In this document: one piece after another, positions 24,915 to 37,469 of the stretch
Numbering within the stretch: position 1 is the stretch's first letter
Layout: the number at the start of each line of letters is the position of its first letter
Origin: Sindora glabra
Taxonomy: Eukaryota; Streptophyta; Magnoliopsida; Fabales; Fabaceae
Reading direction: 5' to 3'
Assembly: GCA_020226215.1 (NCBI GenBank)
Contig: CM035226.1
Coordinates: 64,503,455-64,567,454 of the forward strand
Length of the DNA: 64,000 bases
The notes under the pieces: generated by a model
What the model saw: the letters and a program-made list of their open reading frames with translations, nothing else
What the model was told of the DNA's origin: nothing
Database searches by the model: none
Program-made: the position numbers and the translations under genes

Positions 24915-27059
24915 ATAACTATAAGATAATTAGAAATGGAATTTACTTTCGTTTTTATTGCATTTTGTTATTGCTATAAGAATTTAGGATATGGGTAAAT
25001 AAAGGTAATTTGAGGTTAATATGTTTACGAATGGTTAAGAGTATAGGGGAGAGTTAAGGGAAACTTTTCTATTTTACCTTTAAGACTCAACTTCTCAAGT
25101 TTCCCTAAAACCACTCTTGAACCGTATATTCTCATAAACAAAAACTTCCTTAACTCATTATCTTCATTTTCTTCCTTTAATTTAAAAGAAAGTAAGCATA
25201 ATCTTCCCCATCTTTTCATTCTTCTAATTTCATTAAAGTAAAGACTATTTCACTTTATATAATCTTACCTTTCTACCATTTCCTTTTTTCCTTGGAAAAT
25301 TGAAAATTAGAACAAAATAGGCTTTACTATCTCAAGCCTAAATCCTTTAATCTAGATACACTTAAAAGCAAATTAACCATCAATATCTTAACCAACATTC
25401 TTTCTTGGAACCATTGAGTGGCATTCTTCTTAATCTATAGTTAGATGTGGTTATTCTCTTTAAATGGATTATTGAAAGATAAAAAATAAGCTTGAATTTG
25501 TTTATGTGTTTTAAATTGTTAAATTGTTATTTCTATAAGGGATCTTATTGTTATTAAAAATTTTACATGAATTTTAATGGTTTATATGAAATATAGAAGG
25601 TTATAAGAGTGATGGGAAGGACTTAAATTGAATGAACTATGAATTTTGACTAAATCTATAGAAAATTCATATAGGAATCACTTCCGGAAGAGCTTCCTCT
25701 TGTCCAAAATAATTTTGAATGACAAGAAAGGCTTTCAAAAGAGCTTTCCCTTAACCAAAATTATCTTAAATGGACAAAAGGCTTCTAGAAGAGCTTCTTC
25801 TTGTCCAAATTGATTTTGAATGACATGAAAGGCTTTTAGAAGAGCTTTCTCTTTTCCAAAATGATCTTAAACGATCAAAAGAGCTTTCTCACATCCAAAA
25901 TGCTTTAAGTAATAAAAAAAGCTCCTAAATTTGCTTATCATAACCAAATTTTGTGTTTTTACTTCTTGATCAATATTTAATTACTTATTTGAATATATTT
26001 ATGTATTATATGAATTAGGAATGTTGTAATGAGAATTTTGAATCCAACATAATGTATGAATTGTGATGCAAATAATATATTCTATTATAAGGATATTTTT
26101 TCCTTATGAAATTAATGTGGCTTAATCTTAATGAGCCTATGTGAGACATAAGTTTGTTGACAGATAACATGTGTTGTGATATGGATTGAGATATCTAAAA
26201 ATAAATTACCATATTGCTTCTATGAATTATAATGGTGGTGATATATTACTATTGTGAATTGAACTTGAATCCAGTAAATACATGTGAAGGATAAGGCTGA
26301 ATAGAGGAAGAATGATAGGCTTGTGAGGGATAAGGATGGATAGGAGTCATAAGGTGGCTTAAATGCTTTCTTGTCACAATTTTTTCAATATTAATCATAT
26401 ATTTCAATTTGAATTATGAAAATGATTGGAATTATTAAGGTTTTGATATATGCATGTTATATGAACTTAATTCTTTAAATTTCCAAGCTGTGTGAATTAT
26501 GTTTAGGTGAAAAAAAGAGTAATTTTATCAATAAGTTTTTTCTCATTATATATTGTATTTTCTTGTAGAAGTTTTACTAACTAAGTCTTAAATTTACTCT
26601 TTTATGTTTATTTTACAAATTCTTAGACAAATGCACCACCACTATAGCAAGGATAAATCTTTGGAGCTATCTTTATATAAGTGAGGAATCAAATAAATAG
26701 ATAGATCTTTAGAGCTATCTTTATTTAAGTGGGAAGCAAATAAATACTTTGTGTATAATTGTTTATAGGATTATGAACTATTTCCTAAAAGCCTCGATTG
26801 TAGAGATCATATGTTCGTGTAGATAGTATACAAGCTAGATCTTCTTTTGATGGGGGTTTAAGTTAGACATGCTTATCCTTTCATGATAAATAGGTCTAGC
26901 TTTTCTTTTTTAATTGAATTGACTAAGTTAATTAACATGCCTTCTTGTAAGATTATTATTTTACTTTTGAATGTATTAGAGCTAACTTAGGCTTCAATGT
27001 GCTATTGGAGTTTAGTATACCGATTTTATGCTAGTCATGACTTGATTAAGGTCATGACA
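24915..27059 (+). repeat. Long LTR, right copy of the direct pair
   Basis: Right partner of 11648-13808, in the same orientation and collinear along its length. It includes the ~58-bp tandem repeats (about 25680-25925). It ends 'gtcatgaca' at 27059, equivalent to 'cttgtgaca' at 13808. The two copies have many substitutions and small indels, so the element is old. The first ~24 bases are replaced by the tRNA-Asp LTR. Confidence 0.8.
25680..25925 (+). repeat. ~58-bp imperfect tandem repeats in right LTR
   Basis: Four to five diverged units built around 'ggcttttagaagagctt', 'cttgtccaaaat' and 'atcttaaatgac'. They are homologous to the array at 12465-12685. Confidence 0.8.
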
Positions 27060-27467
27060 AAGCTTCTCATCAAATGATTGTGATATTTCACCTTACTTTC
27101 TAAAGTATATCATGCAAATTAAAGAGGCCAAATTTAAAAAGTTTATAAGAGTTAAAGAAGAAAAAGGAACTTTAAATGCATTTTATCTAATCTTAGAAGT
27201 CGTTTAGTAGGAAAGTTATATAAAAAGTGCAATTTTTTTAGAATTAGGAAATAATGGATTTTTTTATTAGCTAATAATTAGAAAAATAAAGAATCTGAGA
27301 CTTCTCAAAAAAGCTCTACAATTTTAACAAAATGTAGAAAGTTGCTTATCTATTTCTTTCATCCTTTGCTTAGTTGTAAAAAGAAAAGAAAAGAAAAGAA
27401 AAAGAAAACAATTTTCCCTTACTTATTTAGATTGAAAATTTAAAGAAAAGAAACCAAATTAAGTTAA
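27060..27467. other. Spacer with an (AAAAG)n tract
   Basis: Short unassigned sequence between the gypsy LTR and a CACTA copy. It contains an imperfect AAAAG repeat at 27378-27409. No gene was seen. Confidence 0.5.
27378..27409. repeat. (AAAAG)n microsatellite
   Basis: Five to six units of aaaag with one extra a near the end. Confidence 0.9.
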
Positions 27468-29453
27468 CACTATTATAAAATTGTAGGTATACATTAGTGG
27501 ATAAACATTAGTAAATGTTAACACCAATATCTATTTTGATATAGTGACATTTTTTAATATGATAGGTCATAAATATAATCAATGTCTATTTGGATGCAGT
27601 AGCATTTTTGAAATTATTAAAAAAATTATAATAATAATTTTTTACTTAATTAACATCATAATGTATAGCATTAGGAAAACAAGGAAACTTACAATGTTAA
27701 TTTTAAACTTAACTAATGTTTATTTAGATATGGTGATAACTTCGAAATTAATCAAAAACATAAGACATTCATTTTTTACCTAATTAATGCTAAAATGTAT
27801 GACATTTAAGGGTTATTGGGAAAATGAGAAAACATAAAACATTTACTTTAGAATTAATTAAAATTTATTTAGATACAATGATAATTTTGAAATTATTAGA
27901 AAACTTAAGACATCAATTTTTTACTAAATTGACATCAAATATATGACATTTAAAAGTTATTGGGAAAACAATGAAACTTAAAATGTTAGTTTTGTGATTT
28001 ACCAATGTTTAAAGGTAATGTAAAAACTTAGTAAGAAAAATGTCAAACATTAAAATGTTGATTTCAAAATAAACCAAGTGATGGCATTTACGAGGTTATC
28101 AAGAAACTATGAAAAACTTAAAATGTCAATTTTGTATATAATCATGATCTAAAAATATTTCAAACAACTAGTTATGAATTGTAAAAAGTAACACTTCATC
28201 TTTATAATAAATTGATGTCTAATGGTATGAAACCACTAACTACTTGGCAAATGACAATATATAGAATGCCAATCTTGTATTAATAATTAACACGTTCTCT
28301 TTTTGCTAAATTTTAGACATCGGTTACTAAAACAATTAACATTTAAAGTTATGAGAGTGGTGACATTTTTTAGCAATATATAAACCACATCTTACTTTTT
28401 TATTTACTCATTTTTCACTTTTACTCTCCCTTTCATTTGTTTCCAAACTTTATCTCTATCTAGCTCCCTTTGTATAATCCTAAATGTCACTTAATCCTCC
28501 ACCCCATATCAATAAGTTATTGATACTTTTTCAACTAATATCAAGCATAAAGTAAATATCTTATTTTAGGCCACTGGTTTAAAATATAAGATGTATATTT
28601 CTTGCTTCTATTTCTAATATTATCGCCTTTTCCATTTCTTTGATTTTTTCATAAATTTTTGAGAGATTTTTTTTTGTATTTACTTTGTATAACTTTTGAG
28701 ATTATATTTAAGTTTTGAATACTTATTATGTGTTTGATACAATGTTGCAACAAGATATAAAGTTTCTCTAAATGCCTTTCATGCTTCTATTTCTTAAATC
28801 TTAGCCTCTTCCATTTCTTAAATTTTTTGTAATAATTTTTTAAGAGATTTTTGTACATATTTTCTTTATATAACTTTTAAGGTTATATTTATATTTTAGA
28901 TACTTATTATATTTTTGATAAAATATTGCAATAAAGTCCAAATTGGATTGAACAATGATGATAAATAGAAAAAAAGTGAAAAAATTATGAATATAGTTTT
29001 TTCACGATTCCAAAAGGATAAAAAGTCTTTGACTTTTTGCAAATAGATAAATCTCAAAAAAGTTACGTGTAATTAACATAACATACATTCTAAATGGATA
29101 ACCGAGCATTAAGTTATAATCTTCCAAAGTTTTTGACTCAAAATTCATGTTTTTGGTGGAATATTAAATTTATTCAATTTTTAGAGTAAATATTTTAGCT
29201 GGTAAGCCTAAAATCAACATTAAAAAAAACTCTACAAAAATTTTATGTTGGCTTTTTTTTAACTAAAAATTGATGTACCATGTAAAAAAAACTAAAATAT
29301 TTTTTTTAAAAAAATGACATTGTAACCTTTTTTCACATCAGTTATATAATTAATGTCAAAATTAATATACAATGACACTTAATAAAACATTGGCTTAAAA
29401 ATGACAAGTAAACCTTTAAATAGCTGAAGTCTATTAATAACTCTATAATAGTG
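27468..29453 (+). mobile_element. Non-autonomous CACTA copy, family A, copy 3 (best preserved)
   Basis: Ends are CACTATTATAAAATTG and CTCTATAATAGTG, so the terminal inverted repeat is CACTATTATA. It is flanked on both sides by TAA, the 3-bp target duplication expected for CACTA elements. About four ~135-bp subterminal repeats follow the left end, recognisable by 'gacatttttgaaattatt', 'ttaattaacatcataatg' and 'aagggttattgggaaaa'. The internal block at about 28510-28560 (aactaatatcaagcataaag) is shared with the sister copies. It carries its own ~190-bp tandem duplication near 28580-28940. There is no transposase. The small + frame at 27544-27783 lies in the subterminal repeats and is not a gene. 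Confidence 0.92.
28580..28945 (+). repeat. ~190-bp tandem duplication inside CACTA copy 3
   Basis: Two imperfect copies. Each contains 'cttctatttctt'-like text, 'ttccatttctt', 'gagattttt', 'tataacttttgag/aag' and 'atacttattat', ending with an 'aatgttgcaa' or 'aatattgcaa' element. Sister copies 1 and 4 are not duplicated with these borders. Confidence 0.75.
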
Positions 29454-30169
29454 TAAATGATAATCTTATCCCTAATTTAAATTAATAAGTTTCCAAGTTA
29501 AACAAAATTATGGGTAAAATTGTATTAAATAAATTTTTCATTCATTTTCTGCCTATATATGGCAAAAATATTTCTTGGTAGGTCTTGCTTTTTTTTTTAT
29601 TCATTTTATCTCCATCTTTTTTTTACCCTACAATAAAGTAATGGATAATATTATTTCTTCTTCTTTTCTTTCTTTAAGTTTTCTTTCAAACTAATTTTTA
29701 TAGAAACAAGCAAAGGTTTAAGAATGAAGAATTTTTTATAAAAACTTTTAATTCTCATTTCTAATTAAAGTACTTTGAGCACTTTTTGAGAATTTAAATG
29801 GGAAATTACTTTTTATGAATTTTAATTTTTCATATAAAGCTATTTGTTATGTGAAATAATTCACTCTTTACTCCTAAAGTTTCATTTTTTTAGGAAAAAT
29901 ATAAGACTATATTTTATAATGTTATATGATGTCCAAATATAGTTAATTATATAGCAATACACCAAAAATAAGATTAAACTTTTTAATATTTAGCATGAGA
30001 AATTCTTGAATGATTTTATCATAGTATGAACAATATAATCCATTAAAATATCCCAATTTCACTACAATTAAACCTCTGATGACTTAATCCATCTTGATAA
30101 AATCAAACATTTTATTATGGAATGTTTGATATGAAATACTTAAAATTGAATTGTGTCAAAGAAAAGGCA
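29454..30169. other. AT-rich spacer
   Basis: No gene recognised. A CACTACAATTAAAC string at 30060 resembles a CACTA terminus and may mark an element start, but I found no partner. Confidence 0.4.
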
Positions 30170-30680
30170 TTGTTTAATGGTAGTTTTGAAACCTATATAG
30201 TGGCAATTTGAACCCCTGGTAATGGTGTTTGTAGCAATTTTGCCAACCTCTAGTAAATAAACCACCTACAATAAAATAGTAGCAGTTTTCAACGACTATT
30301 GAGATGCCACACCATGTATATTGTGATAGTTCAAACCGCCGTTAGTCATAAATTTTAAATTTTGAAATGAATTTTTTTATGGTTTTAAACTATTGTAAAA
30401 TGCCAGAAAATATTTTTGAAAAAAATTCTAGTAGTTGTAAACCACCACAAAATGTATTTCCAAATGGCTACTTTTTTATAATAGCAATTGGGAACTACTA
30501 TAAAATACAAAAAGAAAATTTTCAAAAATGAATACTAATAGTTAACCATCATAAATTATTTTTCCAATAACTATTTATTTTATAGTTGTAGTTAGAAATA
30601 ATTGCAAAATTCTTAAAAATTAAAAAAAATAGTAATAGTTGCCGAAAACCATTATGTGTAATGTATTTAAAAAATACTTG
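30170..30680. repeat. Diverged short repeats of GTTxxAAACCxCCACAAAAT type
   Basis: Irregular repeats of about 60-80 bp containing variants of 'tagttgtaaaccaccacaaa', 'caattgggaactactataaa' and 'agttcaaaccgccgttag'. Such arrays are typical of subterminal regions of plant DNA transposons. It lies where the 3' end of CACTA-2 would be expected, but the repeats differ from those at the 5' end (42.6-43.08 kb). It may therefore belong to another element. Confidence 0.55.
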
Positions 30681-30999
30681 AATGCTATTTTGCATAAAAA
30701 CAAATTTATAATTTTATTTGAACTTTATTATTTATAATCCCATATTTTTTTTGCCATAACAAAGTGAGTTCGAAAGAAAAAGCACATAAAGCTAATCATA
30801 AGACAAAATTGGAATACATTTCATCTAAATTCAACAATTTCAAATGTATGTTCAAGTTCAAAAACTCATCATTTCAAAATACATAAAGTTGCTTATAGGA
30901 TGTAGCCTATAAAAATCCTTGAAAAAAGTGTTATCTAGAAGGACTTGCTTAGATCATCTGCATTATTTTCTCAAGTGTTGCCCTCCTGAAGATTTTTAT

Positions 31000-33900
31000 G
31001 GATCCATGGGTGAATGTACGTCTTGTAGACCATTTTCTTGTACAAATCAATCAAATAATTAATAGACCTATAAAAAACACCAAATCAATAATTATATGCT
31101 AATATATTAATCTATATTTTCAATTTGTGAATTAATATCCAAAAAACAAATTAACAATGACAATTGACCAAATTAACAAACATTGGACAAGACAAAGGCA
31201 ACAATATATGGCATAACAAGAAGAAAATTATTTTAACAATAGAGACCCATATTTATTTTTTAGTTAATTGACAAAACCAACAAATATTAGACAAAATGAA
31301 GGCAGCAATGTTAGTAATATAATGACAGCACAACAATTGATTTAAAAATTTTTATTAACTATAATCAAAGGAAAATAATTAGATCTTAAATCTTATATAT
31401 ATAACTTATAGTTATCTCTCTAAATACAAAAAATAAACATACTTTTTATAATTTTTTAGACTTCAAAATGAAGAGGTCAATGCAACGTGAGTGTCCACAG
31501 TTACATTAAAGACATGACTTATTTTTTAATAGTAGAGATGATTATAGGCAAAGATGCATAGGAGTTATGGATTTACTTGGATAATGATTAAACAAATATA
31601 GTTATTTGTTATATTAATTTTTTTAAAGAAATAAAAGTATTTTATAGTTTTTTAAACAATTTTTTTTAAAATTCAAAAGTATCTTATTCATAAAGATTAA
31701 AAAAACCCAAAATATGGCTACATAGCATAAAGAAATCATCAAAACAAAAGTTTAATTGTTGAAAGGAAAAAAAAACACAATTCAGCAACCTTTCAAAAAT
31801 CAAAATGAGTTAATTCTCATTTAATAATATAAGGAAATGTACCTATTGACTTGCATTGTTTGTTGAATGAGGTGGAAGGAACCTTGCTATAGCATTGATG
31901 TTGTTCATGATGAATCACATGTATTCCCCTTATTTTCTACTAATCAACCTTCAGCTGCTACTAACTAATCTTCTGATTGATAGAATTTTTCTTTTATTTG
32001 TTCAAGCTCCACTTTCATTTTTTTCACCTTCTTGTTGTGTCATGATATTGGCACTAAATAAGCTACATCCACTAGCTCATTGTATACTAGTCTTAAAAAT
32101 ACTAGTTGGGCAAACACCAATCGCAAGTCTCATAACATGGCCTAGATGTTCCTATCCTAAAACTTGCCTTAAATTATCATGAATAGCAATTATCACACCT
32201 TGGGATAGGTCTTGCTCACTCATGATTGCTTCATTTTTTCCTATGAAAAAGAAACAAAATTGGAGTATTAGTCATACATTGGATATAAGGCATTGAAATT
32301 TTCAATAAATATAACTTTCACCACTAAGACCTTTGCATATCAACGAGTTTTATCCTAGAATTCTACCTTGCCAAGTGGCTACCTAAGTTCCTTTTCCTAC
32401 CATTATAAAAAAATTGCATATTCAAATTGTGTCATGGAAGTAAATATAAATTGATTGATGCCTACTTTAAATTCTACTAATAGATGCTACTTCTTATTAA
32501 ATGACATTGACACTGCAATGTATAGAATTGTCTACTTCTATTTACAGCATTCTTCCTACTCATTTCCTGTATACATTAAATTGAAATACTCGTTTAGACT
32601 TTCACACAACCATATATTCTTGAATAATTATTTTAAAAATGACATATTATCTTATATTTGTGTTTATCATGAATCTTAACTAATCCTTTCTATTGCCCTC
32701 TAGATACACTATTTAGGCAATTTTTTTCTATATTTTGTTACTTGCTCAATGAAGGGTCATAGTGTTTATTGTACAAGTTCCTTTTATAATCCTTTGTTCT
32801 AATAATAACCTCATAATATTTTCTTCCTAAGTTATCATGCATGAAAAGGAAGTATGGCTATAAAGAGGAAACACTAGATATTAAACAAAACAATAACTAC
32901 AAAAAAAATTCACATTTTTATAACTTCTATAAGATATGTACAATGTTTGCAAGAATATTCTTTCTATTCATTTTGATTTTTGTTAGTTTTATTACTTATT
33001 AGCATGTTTATATTTTGTATGCTCCATTTGAAAATGACAAAATAATTATTTTACATACCACTATCAATTAGTTATATAAACCATCTTTATTAGAGTTTGG
33101 AGTGGCAACCATTTTTCATACTTTATAGGAAGTTTGGTACATACCAACTAGCCCATGTAACCTACAAATAGACCTCCTAAATCATTAATAAGAACATTAT
33201 TACTATCTAAATATACCAACACATTTTCATCCTCCAAATTTCACATATTAGTGATTTTTAACTTCTTTTACTTTATATCATTGATCACATCTATAAAAAG
33301 AAAGAGAAAACCAAGTTAATATATTGCATATAATATGTGATAACTAAAACAATAGAGATGGTCACAAAATAAGTTTACCTATCAAAGTGTATTCCGAACT
33401 ATCTCAATTTTTGGATTTACTAGCATTTGAGGATGATGATTAAGAAGCCTTATCTATTCAGCCCTAGTTTGGATAATTATCTTCGATGTTATTAAGATAA
33501 GGATGGTTGTCTTTGAAAGTTGACCCAATAAAGCTAATAAGCAAGGGAGATAAGGCAATTGGGGTAGGCTTAATAATGTCAATAAGGGGTAGGGATGTAT
33601 AATATATCCTATAACCAATAGAGGCAGGTGAGGAATAATAAGTTTAGTGGATCATGAAGATAAGGCAAGCATAATGGGTCTAGTATGCTATGGAAGTGAA
33701 TGAGGCATGATAGGTTTTGTGTACTATAAAGGCAAGGGATACTTGATGGATTCATCAAGTGGTGAAGGCAGGGAAGGCCAGATAAAACTAATATATGGAG
33801 AAGGATAGGTCAACAATGAATATGTATATTAGTTATAGTGTATAAGCTTTGTAGTCTATGTAAAGGGATAAGAAGTGTATGTTTAGTATAGGTAAAGTGC

Positions 33901-34240
33901 GCAGAGTGATAGGAATCATAACTAGACTAAGAAGTAAAGGTTATCCACACTTTGGGATGTTTTTCCTTAGGTGTTTCTATAAATTATAAACTAAAATTAT
34001 ATATAAACAAACCATATAGAAAAATCCTCCAAAATTATATTCTTAAGGCATTAAATGTACTAAATGCATCATTAATCATATGGTAAAAATAACGTAAATC
34101 ATTTTTGAAAATATATCATGAAATTCATAACTAGACAAAATAATTATATTTAAAAAATTAAACATTATGAAATTTATCATTGTAAATGAAAACAAAATTA
34201 CTCCTTTCCTCTTCACTAATCTCATATATTTGCATGTTCC
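31000..34240 (-). other. Downstream part of CACTA-2, poorly resolved
   Basis: This lies past the DUF4216 end of the CACTA-2 transposase. On the minus strand, about 32290-31860 reads with few stops (EAIMSEQDLSQGVIIAI), and about 33960-33480 reads as proline-rich text built on imperfect ~60-bp repeats. A proline-rich stretch followed by a Gln/Glu-rich tail would fit a second CACTA gene, but I cannot name a domain. The + strand open frames here (31895-32182, 32455-32679) look like shadows. Confidence 0.35.
33600..33810. repeat. ~60-bp degenerate tandem repeats
   Basis: Recurring 'gaggcaggtgaggaat', 'gaagataaggcaagcataat' and 'gaaggcagggaaggccag' text. It is purine-rich on the + strand and encodes proline- and leucine-rich text on the minus strand. 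Confidence 0.5.
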
Positions 34241-37150
34241 TCAACTTTCATATGAAGATTGTCTAGGGTTAGATGATCATCTTCCTTATATTCTCTTGCT
34301 AATTGAATAATTTCACCATTACTTTCAAATAATTAACTTAGTTCTTATGAGACGAATAACTCATGCTCACATATTTTGTCATCCACATCATCGCCTATGT
34401 CATAGAAGTCTCTTCCTTCAGGTGAATAATAACACTCCATTCTCAATATATCGAGTTATCTACATAATATACCAACTAAGCTTGAGATATAAAAATAAAA
34501 GGCTCATGCTTTTCCCAATTACTATATTAATTAATCTACTAAGATTGACAGCCCGAAATCCCCACACATCTTTTATGAACCCTTTATGATTAGATGTGTT
34601 AACCTTATACATTTAAAGAGGGTTACAAACTTTTTATAGGAATTAAGCTCCACAATATAATCAACTTCACATAATAAGGAATTTCAGCATCTTCCCCATT
34701 TATATCTTAGCAGCTTGAAACACATTAGGTTCCACATGTCCTAAAAACTCCCGAATTTCAGGTCTTTATTCCATGTTCTCTATCTAATATATGGAATTTA
34801 CATCTATTAACATTAAATACTAAAAACCTTCTAACATAATTAAAATGTCCTTCGACTAATCATTTCAACTCACTTAAAACTACCCTTATCATATCATTTT
34901 AGAAAACCTATAAAACAAAATTTGAATTGTTCAAATGCTTATTATGAAATCAAGTTCCAACCATTTTAATGTACTTACCTATCTAGAAAACCACTTAATA
35001 AAATCTTTATTAACAATCCTCTATAAGTCAGCAGAGGATCATGTCTGACTCCTATTTTTTTCTCTTAATGTATTATCTAAATTCACTACAAATAGCATCA
35101 TAAAAAATTAAATAGATTATTAATGCTTATATATAACAAGATGACACCATTTATACTTACTCTATGTATAGATTAACCTTATTGCAATTAAGTAGAATGT
35201 ATTAGTGTGGTTGTAACATTCCCATAGGTGTTAACTTGAAATCTAAATTGTAAACTACTAATCTTCCTATTTTACAAAATATAATTGAAACCCCTTCATT
35301 TACAATGTTACTTGGTTTATCATTTACACATGGTAAATGATTAAACCTTGCTTCTATTCCATCCAAATATATTGAATATAAGGCACTCTTCTCACAAATA
35401 TCCTTCAGTAATAGAACTTTCAGGTTGTGCCCTATTGTATATGTAAAAGTTCATATGAACCACATATTTATGTAGAAGAATACATTATTAGAAAAATGGA
35501 ACACAAAGTTAAAGATGGATGCAAGATTTAGAGAGAATTATTATATACCTCTCGATTGGTACATCCATTGGTATTATACTAGGCCTTCTAAATAAACTTC
35601 ATTAACAAGATAAACACACAAATGAATCATGACAGTGAATAATGATGGGGGAATAACGTTTCTCTATGACAAAGTATAAAAGTAATTCAACTTTTTAACT
35701 TACTGATTTCTAAAGGGTTCACAACTCTATTGCATATTTGTTTAAAAAAAGTCTAACCCAACCACTACTGTAGTTACTTTGCAGGCAGCACATTGCATAC
35801 TGCAATAGGCATTAATTGCTCCAAAAGTATATAACAATGATGACTTTTTAACTAGAAAAAGTTGCATTACTTTAAGTCAATATACCTTAAAATGTTGTTG
35901 GAGTAACCATCAAGCATCTTAATAGTCTTCAAGTATTTGAAGAATGCATCTTTCATTTGATTTGCCATTATGAAAAACATAGTTGTATTTTTTTCCATTA
36001 GCATTAGGCTATAGATATTCCTTTATGCCCATTGCCTGAAGATCTTTCCTTACGTTAAGATGGGCTTTTATCCTCACAGTATTATTTAAAATAGTGTAAA
36101 CGAGATTATTGCATACATTTTTTTATATACATGATATCAAAATTATGACATATCATATTAGTTTCCCAATATGGAAGTTAGAAGAAAATGGACTTCTTCC
36201 ATTATTAGGTTTTATCTTCAATGCTATTCCTACAAACTCACTTCCTTTTAACATTCTTTTCTAGTGGCTTTCCAAATATAACTTTAGTGTTTTCTACTTA
36301 TGCCTTGATTTTTATGCCTAACAATGCTACTTGGAGATTCCTAAATTCTTGGTACCTATTGAAGCAAAGTTGCATTGATCAAAATCCATAGTATGATTCG
36401 AAAAGTTGATAATGCCCCTAAAAAAATCATTTTTTACTATGAGATAAATGCAAGGAAATTGCATTAAAGTTGCAATGTAAGCAAGCTAACCTAGTATATG
36501 TATTCCACCTAGATAGGATATTAAGTCTGAGAAAATTGCTAATTGTTCACATTAGAACTACTTGCATTTTGAATGTTTCATGCATGTCAATATTATATGT
36601 GTCCATGCCATCCTCCTACAACTCTTGTAACTCTTTAGTAAGAGGTTACAAGTACATATATATGTCATTTCCTAGCTATTTCTTACCTAGAATGATTATT
36701 GAAAGAATAAATGAAATAAGCTTCACACATACCTAGGGAGGCAAGTTATACAGTGTTAGAATTATAAGCTAAGTATTATAATTAGTACTCATATTTCTAA
36801 AGGGGTTTAAACCATTACTTGTAAGATTGAGGCAAAAATTATGAATATTTGAGAAAAATTCTAGGTGTGTACATCAAATTTCTTCTATACTTCGGAATCT
36901 CTTAGATGCCTCTTTAAGTTATATGCATTATACCCACTTATGTGCCACCTCATTAAACCTGCTATCTTTGTAGACATAAATAACCTCTAAAAGTTAGCTT
37001 TAGTGGAAATTAGCATAAAATTTTTGCTAATTATTGCCTTCTCCTGTTGATGATTTTTTTCTTCCATCTAAATTTCTAACACCTCTTACATATCTCTCTA
37101 TATTCATCATCACCCTAATATAGTATGTAATTATTTGGATAAGCATGTAA

Positions 37151-37411
37151 TTAAGCTCGAGTTTGTTGATTATTCATTATGTGGCATAAGCACTTAATGT
37201 GATACAAATTGATCAAAAAGGATAACTTGGAAAATATCATACATTCATCATAAAGTTCTTCATTTCCATCATTAAGTAATTCAAAAAATTTAGTAGCATA
37301 TATATCCATCCTCTGATTAGGCACCTCAGCATCAATGCTAACATTTTCATAATATATGTCAGCTTGCCCATCATCTTGGACACTATCAAACGTAAATGCA
37401 TCATTTATCAT
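37151..37411 (-). pseudogene. CACTA-2 transposase N-terminal fragment
   Basis: An 86-codon open stretch. MINDAF matches the 'M-x-D-A-F/Y' start of the conserved N-terminal region. FFELLNDGNEELYDECMIFS followed by KLSFLINLYHIKCL matches the family's 'LxDAxxxLYPGCKKFSKLSFIVxLFHLKCL'. The Met is internal to the original protein, because upstream coding (transposase-associated domain) lies on the far side of the solo LTR. Confidence 0.88.
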
Positions 37412-37464
37412 ATTTATTGTAGGATATGGGTGTTTCTATGATGTTTTACAAAGTTTTAACTATA

Positions 37465-37469
37465 TATGC
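37465..37469. repeat. Target-site duplication TATGC, left copy
   Basis: tatgc immediately left of the solo LTR, repeated exactly at 38850-38854. Five bases is the usual length for LTR retrotransposons. Confidence 0.92.

Noticed and set aside
36470..36736. 88-codon + strand open frame as a gene
   Set aside because: It is the complement of the Transposase_21 region of CACTA-2, whose minus-strand reading matches the family.
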